In this document: positions 55,210 through 64,000 of the stretch, piece by piece
How the letters are laid out: every line of letters starts with the position of its first letter
Position numbering within the stretch: the first letter of the stretch is position 1
Assembly (NCBI GenBank): GCA_003134815.1
Contig: PLCO01000009.1
Location: forward strand, 251,010 to 315,009
From: Acidobacteriaceae bacterium
Lineage (GTDB): Bacteria; Acidobacteriota; Terriglobia; Terriglobales; Acidobacteriaceae
Direction of reading: 5' to 3'
DNA length: 64,000 nt
The notes under the pieces: generated by a model
What the model saw: only the letters and a program-made list of their open reading frames with translations
Told to the model about the DNA's origin: nothing
Database searches by the model: none
Position numbers and translations under genes: made by a program

Positions 55210-57105
55210 TTGGCCAACAGTTTTCTTACACGTCGTGAGTTTGTGCGAACAACTGCCGGAGCCGCTGCAGTTGGCGTGGCCCCGGGCGCGATACTGGCGG
55301 GCGCGGCAGAGACGACGGCTCGGCGCGCTCACGTGTGGGAGAAGCAGGAGATTGTGCTCACGTCGGAACACACATTTCCGAATCCCTACACGGACGTGAC
55401 AGTCTGGATCGAGCTGAGCGGGCCGGGCTTTAACAAGCGCGTCTACGGTTTCTGGAACGGCGGGAATGAATTCTGCGTGCGCGTGGCGGCAACCGCGCCG
55501 GGAACGTGGCGCTGGCGCAGCGGGTCGCAGCCGGCTGTCGCGGGACTTGCCGGAAAAAGCGGCGCGTTCGAGGCGGTCGAGTGGACTGAAGGCGAAAAGC
55601 AAGAGAACCCGCTGCGACGGGGATTTCTGCAGGCGACCAAGAACAACCACGCGCTCGAATCCGCCGACGGTACGCCGTTCTTCGTGCTGGGCGATACGTG
55701 GTACGCAACGGGCACCAACCGATTTCGCTGGTTCGACGACGATGAGGAGCGGCCCATCGGGCCAACGGCCGGCTTCAAAGACTACGTTCGCTTCCGCAAA
55801 GCACAAGGCTACAACTGGGTCAACGTGATCGCGGCGTTTCCCAACTGGGAGACCGACGGATTGCCTTATCACATCGTGATGAACGATGCGGAGAAGACGA
55901 CAGTGCGCTCGGCGTGGCTCGAATTCGGCACCGGCAGCGCCAAGAACATGGATAACGAAGGCGGCCGGCCGTTTCTGTTCCCAGGAAGGGTGCCCGGCTA
56001 CGAGAATGTGTTCCCCGATGTGGACCGCGTGAATCCCGAGTACTTCAAGGCCATCGACCGCAAGATCGACTACCTGAACGCCAATGGCTTCATTCCTTTT
56101 ATCGAGGTGTCGCGCCGCGATGCGAGCGAGTTGTGGAAGAAGTACTACTCATGGCCGGAATCGTACGCGCGCTTCATTCAATATGTGTGGGCGCGCTACC
56201 AGGCCAACAACACGGTGCTCAGTCCGATCCATCTGGACATTGTCCAGGAAAGCATCACGGTTCCGGATTTCATGAGGGCCATCGATCTCGTATTCGAGCG
56301 CTACGGCCCGCCGCCTTTCGGCACGCTGCTTTCGGCGAACGCGAACCCGTCGACGCTGGTGAACTGGGGCGAGAATTCGTGGGTGACCCTGCACCAGGTG
56401 GGCAACAAGCGCGAGCACGAATATTACTGGTACATGACCGACATTTTCCGTGATGCGCATCCGCGCCCCGCGCTGAACGGCGAGCCCTATTATGCGGGTT
56501 ACTTCGACGCGCGCGGCCTGAACGGCGGCTACAAATACGGCGCCAAGGGCGGCACCGAGCAGGACGACCAGTTCGTGCGCTCGGCCATGTATGGCAACTT
56601 TCTTTCGGGCGGCTTGGCAGGCCATGTGTACGGCGCTGAAGGCATCTGGGGCGCGGACATTGAGCCTTCCGCTCCCACAAAAATGTGGGATGCGTTTCAG
56701 TGGAACTCCGGCGGGCAGATGAAGCACCTGCGCACGTTTGCGTTCTCCATCGACAAGCACTACCAGGAGCTTGTACCGGATGTGGGTTACGTGGCCCCGA
56801 ACGCGACGCCGATTCTCAAGGGCTACGAAGGCTGGGCCTACGCGGCGCGCACTGCCGACCAGAACATTTTCCTGGTCTACTTCGAGAAGGGATGCCCGAA
56901 GAGCGTTGTGCGCGGCGCTCGCATGATGAGCCTCTACCGCGCGCAGTGGTTCGATCCGCGCGAGGGAACGTGGCTGGACGTTGGCAACGGAGTCATTGCG
57001 GCGAATACGATCGGCGAGATCGAGCTACCCGATTTCCCTAGCGATGCAGATTGGGGATTGAGCCTCGTGTATCAGGGACCGGCGCCGATGCCCGGGCATT
57101 TTTGA
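55210..57105 (+). CDS. Tat-exported glycoside hydrolase, DUF5060-DUF4038 (apiosidase-like)
   Basis: The 631-residue protein begins with a twin-arginine signal (LTRREFVRTTAGAAAVGVA). An N-terminal beta-sandwich (DUF5060-like, about residues 45-130, FPNPYTDVTVWIEL) precedes a TIM-barrel DUF4038-type domain (about residues 155-510; FFVLGDTWYATG, GFIPFIEVSRRD), and a C-terminal beta domain resembling the putative collagen-binding module. GH140 apiosidases share this core, so a plant cell-wall or pectin sugar substrate is plausible. TTG at 55210 lies 5 bp after GGAGG; GTG at 55204 falls within that site, so I prefer TTG. Confidence 0.85.
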   Translation: MANSFLTRREFVRTTAGAAAVGVAPGAILAGAAETTARRAHVWEKQEIVLTSEHTFPNPYTDVTVWIELSGPGFNKRVYGFWNGGNEFCVRVAATAPGTWRWRSGSQPAVAGLAGKSGAFEAVEWTEGEKQENPLRRGFLQATKNNHALESADGTPFFVLGDTWYATGTNRFRWFDDDEERPIGPTAGFKDYVRFRKAQGYNWVNVIAAFPNWETDGLPYHIVMNDAEKTTVRSAWLEFGTGSAKNMDNEGGRPFLFPGRVPGYENVFPDVDRVNPEYFKAIDRKIDYLNANGFIPFIEVSRRDASELWKKYYSWPESYARFIQYVWARYQANNTVLSPIHLDIVQESITVPDFMRAIDLVFERYGPPPFGTLLSANANPSTLVNWGENSWVTLHQVGNKREHEYYWYMTDIFRDAHPRPALNGEPYYAGYFDARGLNGGYKYGAKGGTEQDDQFVRSAMYGNFLSGGLAGHVYGAEGIWGADIEPSAPTKMWDAFQWNSGGQMKHLRTFAFSIDKHYQELVPDVGYVAPNATPILKGYEGWAYAARTADQNIFLVYFEKGCPKSVVRGARMMSLYRAQWFDPREGTWLDVGNGVIAANTIGEIELPDFPSDADWGLSLVYQGPAPMPGHF

Positions 57106-57113
57106 AGCGAAGC

Positions 57114-57671
57114 TCAATGATCGGGGTTTGAGGCTCGCCACTCCCGCCACTCTTCTACCGTAATCTCCCAGATTTCTGCGGGCAGGCGGCCGGAGACGTA
57201 GTCTTTTTCGATGACGCCGATGCGACGCATGCCCTGATTTTCTGAAATGCGGCGCGAGGCTGTGTTTGCGACGGCTTTGGCCGCACGCAACACGTGGAAG
57301 CCGAGCTGATCGAACCAGAAGTCGTTGGCCCACACGCAGGCCTCGCTTATCAGCCCCTGGCGCTGCCACGCGAGACCGAGCCAGAAGCCGCGATTGTCTT
57401 CTTCGTCGCGCCGCAAATCGAGCAACCCGATGATCTGGTCCGGCGCGGACTTCAGACGCAGCGTCCATGCCCACTGGTCGCCGTGCTCCATCGCGGGCAG
57501 CGCCACGTCACGGATGAAATGCACCGCGCCATCGGGAGGATACGGCCATGGAACGGCGTTGAGCAGGAAGCGCACAATTTCCCAGTGGGGGAACAAATCC
57601 TGAATCTGCGGCGCGTCGGCCAGTGCGAGCGGGCAGAGGATCAGCCGTTTTGTTTCGCCCGCAGGAACCAT
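57114..57671 (-). CDS. GNAT-family N-acetyltransferase (RimJ/RimL-like)
   Basis: The 185-residue protein matches the GNAT pattern: RLILCPLALADAPQIQDLF at the start, then GFWLGLAWQRQGLISEACVW (about residues 95-114), which forms the acetyl-CoA loop, and ANTASRRISENQGMRRIG, the conserved N..S..L/I..K.GF segment. The usual Q/RxxGxG/A loop reads RQGLIS. Substrate unknown. It converges with the glycoside hydrolase. Confidence 0.85.
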   Translation of the reverse strand: MVPAGETKRLILCPLALADAPQIQDLFPHWEIVRFLLNAVPWPYPPDGAVHFIRDVALPAMEHGDQWAWTLRLKSAPDQIIGLLDLRRDEEDNRGFWLGLAWQRQGLISEACVWANDFWFDQLGFHVLRAAKAVANTASRRISENQGMRRIGVIEKDYVSGRLPAEIWEITVEEWREWRASNPDH

Positions 57672-57787
57672 GCGCCGATGATACCAGCCATCAATTGGTG
57701 AGAAGAAGTCCCGCGAAAGCGGTGCGGGGACCGTTGGTTCCCACCCCGCTTACGCAGACAATCACCGTGACCGCACTGATGTTGAAA

Positions 57788-58312
57788 TCAGAACCCCTTT
57801 CGGCTCTGATCGCGAATGGTTTTGATCTCTGCCGCCGGAATGTGGAGAAACTCAAGAAACTCCTCATGTTCCTCCGGCGCCGAGCGTTCGAACTCCGTGT
57901 GCCAGCGGTGCATTTGCTCATCGCTGAGCCCGCAGGCCTTCATGATGGAAACCCATTTCTGCTTCGTAATCATTTTTCCTCTCCTTAGACTTCCGTGGCT
58001 CAGCAGCTTGAGGATCGCCGCCTGATGTTCGCGGAGAGTCCTGACCTCGCCGTCCAATTCCATGAGCCGCCGTTGCAGCACGCTTGCCGCATCGCCGGCC
58101 GGGCGATCGAGGATGGCATGAATGTCAGCCAGCCCGAGGCCTGCGTCGCGATAGGCGCGAATCTGAAGCAGGCGCTCGAGGTCGCGCTCGCCGTAGCAAC
58201 GGTAGTTCCCGTTGCTACGTTCGGGCGCGCGCATCAGGCCGATGGATTCGTAGTACAGAAGCGCGGTCCGGCTGAGGCCGGCGCGCCGGGCGAGTTTGCA
58301 TACTGTCCACAT
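57788..58312 (-). CDS. MerR-family transcriptional regulator
   Basis: The 174-residue protein has the MerR winged-helix start LARRAGLSRTALLYYESIGL (residues 7-26) followed by RCYGERDLERLLQI, a dimerisation coiled coil (about residues 80-110), and a C-terminal effector-like domain with MHRWHTEFERSAPEEHEEFL. No metal-binding Cys pair is seen, so small-molecule sensing is more likely than metal. Its target is unknown. Confidence 0.88.
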   Translation of the reverse strand: MWTVCKLARRAGLSRTALLYYESIGLMRAPERSNGNYRCYGERDLERLLQIRAYRDAGLGLADIHAILDRPAGDAASVLQRRLMELDGEVRTLREHQAAILKLLSHGSLRRGKMITKQKWVSIMKACGLSDEQMHRWHTEFERSAPEEHEEFLEFLHIPAAEIKTIRDQSRKGF

Positions 58313-58499
58313 GGTCTACTCCAAGGATCAACCCTATAGTTATAGACAGGTCAAGCGGCAATTGGAAGAAGGCTGAGAGCGCGGAGCAAGTGGCGGCTGC
58401 GCGCATGCGCAATGGGCGATAGAATTCACCTTTGTATCGAGTTTGCGATTTGACCGTGGAGATGCGGCTTTGACGGGTAAGGGAGCGCGGAAAGTTGGA

Positions 58500-59120
58500 A
58501 TGCGCCGAGGTGGGCGCGAAGGCTTTGGATTGTCGGCGGCAGATTTGCGCACGTTGCGCGCGCTGAAGACGCCGGCGAGCATTCAGAAATTCGTCGACGC
58601 GCTTGAATATCAGTACGCCGACACGGCGTGGCCGCCTGCGCGCGTGCTAAGAGACCGCAAAGGGCACTGCCTGGAAGGAGCGCTTGTGGCCGCTGCGGCA
58701 CTGCGCGTGAACGGCCATCCGCCGCTGCTGATGGATCTGGAGGCGGTGCGCGACGACGATCACGTGGTGGCCCTCTACCGCGAACGCGGTTTATGGGGAG
58801 GCATTGCGAAGTCGAACTTTGCCGGACTGCGCTTTCGCGCGCCGATTTACCGAACGCTTCGCGAGCTGGCGCTGAGCTACTTTGAGCACTACTACAATCT
58901 GCGCGGCGAACGCACCTTGCGCGCCTACTCGAGACCGGTCAACCTGGCTCGATTAGACAGCCAGAACTGGATGACCGACGAGGAAGACGTATGGTGCGTG
59001 CCGGAGCTGTTGATTGCGGCGCGACACTACGCGCTGGTTCCGGACAAAGTGGCGCGCGCGCTGCCGCGGCTCGACCGGCGCAGCTTTGAAGCGGGAATGC
59101 ACGGCCGGGTGAAGCACTGA
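58500..59120 (+). CDS. Unknown protein with transglutaminase-like Cys/His pattern
   Basis: The 206-residue protein (ATG 58500, GGAAAG upstream; TTG at 58443 is the longest frame) contains KGHCLEGALVAAAALRVNG (about residues 54-72) and DDDHVVALYRERGLWGGIAK (about residues 81-100). A Cys at the start of a helix and a His on a following strand resemble the papain/transglutaminase arrangement. I cannot name the family. It lies 120 bp upstream of era, separated by a palindromic repeat. Confidence 0.65.
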   Translation: MRRGGREGFGLSAADLRTLRALKTPASIQKFVDALEYQYADTAWPPARVLRDRKGHCLEGALVAAAALRVNGHPPLLMDLEAVRDDDHVVALYRERGLWGGIAKSNFAGLRFRAPIYRTLRELALSYFEHYYNLRGERTLRAYSRPVNLARLDSQNWMTDEEDVWCVPELLIAARHYALVPDKVARALPRLDRRSFEAGMHGRVKH

Positions 59121-59149
59121 GATAATGCAGAGCCTGCGCCGACATCCAA

Positions 59150-59196
59150 GCCCACCCTAGCCGCAAGGGCAAAAGCGCGGCGAGGGTGGGGCACCC
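59150..59196. repeat. Palindromic element ending in GGGGCACCC (copy 2)
   Basis: CCCACCCTAGCCGC (59151-59164) pairs with GCGGCGAGGGTGGG (59177-59190), one mismatch in 14, with a 12-nt loop, and is followed by GCACCC. It matches copy 1 at 35943 in arm ends and tail. It lies 45 bp before era, which itself contains a related sequence. Confidence 0.7.
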
Positions 59197-59240
59197 GCTC
59201 AACACGAGATGGCCTACACTGAGTCAGGAGTGCATCGCGC

Positions 59241-60329
59241 GTGAAATCAGGATTCGTTGCCATTCTCGGTCGGCCAAACGTGGGCAAGAGCACGCTGCTG
59301 AACGCGCTTACGGGCGAGAAGGTTGCCATTGTTACGGCCAAGCCGCAGACGACGCGCAACCGGATCATTGGCGTGGTGGAGGTAGCCGCGCAGAAGCGCG
59401 TTCACCCTGCCGCGCAGATCGTATTTGTGGACACGCCTGGCGTACATAAGCCCGGATCGCAGCTCGACCGGCGCATGCTGCAGGAGGTTCACGAGGCGCT
59501 TGAGTCACGCGACTTGGTGCTGGTGCTGGTGGATGCGACGCGGAGAATACGCGTTGATTCGGATCCCTCCAAAGCCTCATCCGCCGCGGCGGAGGGGCCT
59601 GGGGCACCCAACAAAATTGAGAAACGCAAAACCAATTGGGCGAGCGAGGATGAATTCCTGTTCTCGCTGGTGCGCAAGCTCGACTGCCCGGTATTTCTTG
59701 TGCTGACCAAGATCGACCTGGTGCGCAAGGACCAACTTCTGCCGCTGATCGAGTCACTGACGCGCCAGTACAACTTTGCCGAGGTGATCCCGGTGAGCGC
59801 GCGGAAACGCGACGGCCTGGATGTGCTGGTGCGGAAGATTGTCGATGTGCTGCCCAAGGGCGAGCGCTACTACCCTAAAGACCAATACACCGACCAGCCT
59901 ATTCGGTTCATGGTTGCAGAGTTGATTCGCGAGAGCATTCTGATTGAGACCGGCGAAGAAGTGCCGTATGCGGCTGCTGTGGTGATTGAGCGCTTCGAGG
60001 AGCCGGAGGGGCAGGCGAGACCCGGCAAGAGGCCGCTGACCGGAATTGCGGCGGCCATTTACTGCGAGCGCGACGGGCAGAAAGCGATCCTGATCGGCAA
60101 GGGCGGAGCGAAGCTGAAGGCCATCGGCACTGGAGCGCGGAGGAAGATCGAGTCGCTGTTGGGCACGCAGGTCTATCTCGAGCTGCGCGTGATCGTCGAG
60201 CCGGGCTGGCGCGATTCGCAGGGATTCATCGATTCGCTCGACTGGCGCAGGCAGTTGGAGAGGCTGGGCAGCGAGCAGGACAATTTAGATATCCGCGGGG
60301 AAGATCTGTCACCGGAAGAGGACGGCTGA
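59241..60329 (+). CDS. era: GTPase Era with an in-frame palindromic insertion
   Basis: The 362-residue protein has G1 GRPNVGKS (residues 10-17), G2-region KPQTTRNRI, G3 DTPG, G4 TKID and a C-terminal KH domain (IGKGGAKLKAIG). Era binds 16S rRNA in 30S assembly. Most bacterial Era have about 295-310 residues. Between LVLVDATRR and EDEFLFSLVRK there are about 30 extra residues (RVDSDPSKASSAAAEGPGAP and what follows), encoded by the palindromic DNA at 59561-59609. GTG start at 59241 with CAGGAG upstream. The motifs are intact, so it is probably functional. Confidence 0.95.
   Translation: MKSGFVAILGRPNVGKSTLLNALTGEKVAIVTAKPQTTRNRIIGVVEVAAQKRVHPAAQIVFVDTPGVHKPGSQLDRRMLQEVHEALESRDLVLVLVDATRRIRVDSDPSKASSAAAEGPGAPNKIEKRKTNWASEDEFLFSLVRKLDCPVFLVLTKIDLVRKDQLLPLIESLTRQYNFAEVIPVSARKRDGLDVLVRKIVDVLPKGERYYPKDQYTDQPIRFMVAELIRESILIETGEEVPYAAAVVIERFEEPEGQARPGKRPLTGIAAAIYCERDGQKAILIGKGGAKLKAIGTGARRKIESLLGTQVYLELRVIVEPGWRDSQGFIDSLDWRRQLERLGSEQDNLDIRGEDLSPEEDG
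59561..59609. repeat. Palindromic element within era
   Basis: TCCGCCGCGGCGGA (59580-59593) is perfectly self-complementary and is flanked by CCTC/GGGG pairing. The element starts GGATCCCTCC and ends TGGGGCACCC, the same 10-base tail (allowing the first base) as the intergenic palindromes at 35943 and 59150. Confidence 0.6.
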
Positions 60330-60332
60330 CCG

Positions 60333-60776
60333 TCAGCGAACAACCTTGAAGGGGCCAGTGTTCAATGGACCGGAGTTCGGCGGCCCGGGACTTGCGGGCG
60401 GGGCGCCGTAGTCGGAGTCGAAGCCGAGGTGAAGCCTGGCGCCTTCCGACATCATGCCGGGATTCCAGGGCGGATCGAAGACGATTTCGACATGGACCTC
60501 GCGCACATCGGGCAGCGCGGCAAGTTTCTGTTCCACTTCAGCCTTGATGACGTCGGACATGCTGCAGCCCGGAGCGGTGAGCGACATGCGAACGTCAATG
60601 CGATAGCCGCCGGATTCGAGCGGCGCGGCCGTGGCCGCATAGACGAGACCGAGGTTGACGATGTCGACTGGAATCTCCGGGTCGCGCACCGTCTTCAACT
60701 GCTGCATGACCATTTCTTCGCGGAACGGGCCAGCGACGGGTGCTGCGCTTGAATTGGTTGGGATCGGAGTTGTCAT
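60333..60776 (-). CDS. sufT: SufT-like Fe-S assembly factor (MIP18/DUF59)
   Basis: The 147-residue protein contains DPEIPVDIVNLGLVY (about residues 32-46) and SLTAPGCSMSDVIK (about residues 65-78), where the Cys is conserved in DUF59 proteins. The C-terminal 25 residues are Pro/Gly-rich. SufT helps mature Fe-S proteins. It follows sufU by 9 bp. Confidence 0.88.
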   Translation of the reverse strand: MTTPIPTNSSAAPVAGPFREEMVMQQLKTVRDPEIPVDIVNLGLVYAATAAPLESGGYRIDVRMSLTAPGCSMSDVIKAEVEQKLAALPDVREVHVEIVFDPPWNPGMMSEGARLHLGFDSDYGAPPASPGPPNSGPLNTGPFKVVR

Positions 60777-60785
60777 CTAAGTGCG

Positions 60786-61243
60786 CTACTCGGTGGAAAC
60801 AGGTGTGTCCTTATTTTCGAGGGCCGATTGCAATGTGTGCCAGGCAAGCGTGGCGCATTTGACGCGCGCGGGAAACTTGGAGACGCCGGAGAAGACCTTC
60901 AACTTGCCGAGATCCGGTGTTTCCGCCGGGGCTTCTTTGCCGGTGACCAGGCCGTGAAATTCATCAAAAAGCTTTACGGCTTCGGCCTTGGTTTTGCCCT
61001 TGAGGATCTGCGTCATTATGGACGCGGAGGCGCGCGAGATGGCGCAGCCGTTGCCCTGGAACGCGATGTCGCGAATGGCGTCGCCATCCATGTTGATGTA
61101 AACGGTGCAGCGGTCACCGCAGAGAGGATTGTATCCCTCGGCGTGCTGATTGGCCTCCGCCGGCTTGCGAAAATTGCGCGGAGCTTTGCTGTGCTCCAGA
61201 ATGACTTCCTGATACAGATCGCTGAGTTCGCCGTTTCCCGCGC

Positions 61244-61247
<4 letters not shown>
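60786..61247 (-). CDS. sufU: SufU, Zn-dependent sulfur transfer protein
   Basis: The 153-residue protein has SDLYQEVILEHSKAPRNFRK (residues 9-28), the Cys positions NPLCGDRC (about residues 41-47), QGNGCAIS and VKCATLAW (about residues 129-136), and the insertion typical of SufU rather than IscU. SufU accepts persulfide from SufS. Its ATG overlaps the sufS stop by 4 bases. Confidence 0.93.
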
Positions 61248-62541
<1,294 letters not shown>

Positions 62542-62545
<4 letters not shown>

Positions 62546-64000
62546 CGCACTTCCTCCCAGTGCTGGGTCTCTTCTTCTACGGGCGCGGCCAACACGGCAA
62601 CTTGGTGGTTCTGCGCAAGGTCTGTCAGCCGGACACGAATGAGTTCCGCGACAAACTCGCGTGCCGGTGATTCGGGCATACGGTCGAGGCATTCGGCCGC
62701 GAAGGCGTAGAGCAGCAGGTTGCGCGCCGAGGTCTCCTCGATTCCGCGGGAGCGCAGGTAGAAGAGCTGCTCTTCCTCGATCTGGCCAATGGTAGCGCCG
62801 TGCGTACATTTCACGTCGTCGGCGTAAATTTCAAGCTGCGGCTTGGTGTCAATACGCGCATCGTCAGAGAGAAGCAGGTTGCGGTTGGTCTGCTTGGCGT
62901 CAGTCTTTTGCGCGTCCTTGTGGACTACGATGCGGCCATGGAAGACACCGCGCGCGCGGTCATCAAGAATGCCGTTGTAAAACTGGCGGCTCGAGCACAG
63001 CGGCTGCGCGTGCTCCACCAGCATGTAGTTGTCGAGGTGCTGGCGACCCGCGCCGACGAAAAGGCCGTTGATGAGGCACTCCGCGCCTTCGCCGTTGAGG
63101 ACGGGGTGCACGTTGTTACGGACAAGACCACCGCCCAAGAGAATGGAGTGCGATGAAACGTTTGTGCCGCGCGCCAGCTCAAGGCGCAGCGTGGAGACAT
63201 TGAAGGCCGCGAGATTTTCGCGCTCAACGAGGAAGTGCGAAACGACGGCGTCTTGCCCGGCTACAAGCTCGGTGACGGCGTTGGAGAATGCGGTCTCGTC
63301 GCCGATGGAAACGTAGTCTTCGATCACGGCGGAGTGGCTGGTTGGCTCGGCGACAATGAGCGTGCGCGGATGCGTCATGATTGCCGCGCCGGCGCCAGCG
63401 GAGACGTAGAGAAGATGAATGGGCCGCTCGATGACGGCTCCGCGATGGATGCGAAGGTACGCGCCATCGTCCCAAAGCGCAGTGTTCAGCGCGGTAAAGA
63501 CATCGCGACGCAGGTCGGCGTAGCGGCCGAGGTGTTGCTCGATGCCCTCGGGAGCGCAGCCGACAGGCGCACTGCCGTTGGACGCGCTGCCTTCCATGGC
63601 CTTGGCGATGCCGCGCTCGAGCGAGCAAATCTCGAGTGTGTTGGGCAGGTCGCAGACGTCAGAGAGCTCCGGCGCAAAGTGGCCGTTGACGAAGACGAGC
63701 CGGCAGCCTGCGCCGAGGACGCGAAAGCCTTCGATCTGCTCGGCGGTGACGGTACCGCTTCCCTTCACCGCGCGCTGAAACGAAGTCTTGGCCAGCGCGG
63801 CGAGATTGGTGAAGCGCCAGTCTTCGTCGTGCGTGGTGGGGAATCCGTTGGCGTAGAAGCGCCGCCATGCATCTTCGCGCAGTTGGCGCAGCCACACCGG
63901 GTCGCGCTCCTGCCGCTCGGCGATCAGCTCGCCATACGCTTCAAGATACGTGCCGAGCTTTCCAGTCGCCGTCGCGTTCTCGTTTTCCGTGTTGTTGGCC
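62542..64000 (-). CDS. sufD: SufD, Fe-S scaffold complex subunit (5' end beyond window)
   Basis: The frame is open from 62542 to the window edge (about 486 codons visible), and residues upstream of the first candidate start, such as ARYLEAYGEL-like KLGTYLEAYGELIAERQ, match the family. The beta-helix core contains CTHGATIGQIEEEQLFYLRS (near residue 410), the SufB/SufD signature. SufBCD is the Fe-S assembly scaffold; sufB and sufC presumably lie upstream, past base 64000. Confidence 0.94.

Noticed and set aside
62546..62809. N-terminal extension of SufS
   Set aside because: It overlaps sufD, is Arg-rich and unconserved; ATG at 62545 with a good ribosome-binding site fits the family start.

Overview
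The window is a contiguous, gene-dense chromosomal segment of a high-GC Gram-negative bacterium. Gene content points to Acidobacteriota (Terriglobia/Acidobacteriaceae-like). The reasons are a secreted NHL-repeat/Ig-like protein with the hydrophobic, lipobox-like tail common in that phylum, a two-component-type propeller fused to GGDEF, DUF1579 and PIG-L secreted proteins, porin-like barrels, SufU/SufT-type Fe-S assembly, and degenerate short repeats in operon spacers. This assignment is inference from family knowledge; no database search was possible.

Layout. 1-8.2 kb is a respiration/heme block: partial universal stress protein, radical SAM/SPASM protein with a His-rich loop, cytochrome bd oxidase (cydA-cydB) followed by an ABC-2 exporter, and a HemY-type porphyrinogen oxidase. 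8.3-15.1 kb is an aromatic amino-acid supraoperon, trpC-[toxin-antitoxin pair]-trpF-trpB-trpA-chorismate mutase-DAHP synthase-prephenate dehydrogenase. 15.2-30.9 kb is an accessory and surface region: a secreted-sensor diguanylate cyclase, an APC permease, a DUF2147 remnant next to a PIN-like/hypothetical pair, an 832-residue secreted protein, a small beta-barrel, a 1531-residue NHL+Ig-like protein and a small membrane protein. 30.9-38.8 kb is translation: hisS, aspS, tRNA-Lys, DUF1579 protein, tRNA-Arg, rplM-rpsI, rpsB, tsf. 38.9-50.6 kb (mostly minus strand) holds a porin-like protein, a DUF503/site-2-protease/trpS/scpA/PIG-L cluster, a serine hydrolase and a Na+/solute symporter. 51.2-60.3 kb holds phoH-ybeY-CorC-type transporter, a methyltransferase, a Tat-exported glycoside hydrolase, GNAT and MerR genes, an unknown Cys/His protein and era. 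60.3-64 kb is sufT-sufU-sufS-sufD (minus), running off the right edge.

The most unusual signal is in conserved housekeeping genes. Three essential enzymes (HisRS, TrpRS and Era) each carry an extra in-frame segment relative to the family. In TrpRS and Era the extra DNA is palindromic, and the Era copy shares end sequences with two intergenic palindromes in this window. This recalls the Rickettsia palindromic elements, which insert in frame into genes. A second notable item is a FitAB/VapBC-like toxin-antitoxin pair wedged between trpC and trpF, with a perfect 17-bp inverted-repeat operator that overlaps the trpC stop codon. A third is a recurrent class of degenerate 7-8-bp-period repeats found only in short gaps within or beside operons. 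I found no CRISPR array, rRNA, insertion sequence or prophage.
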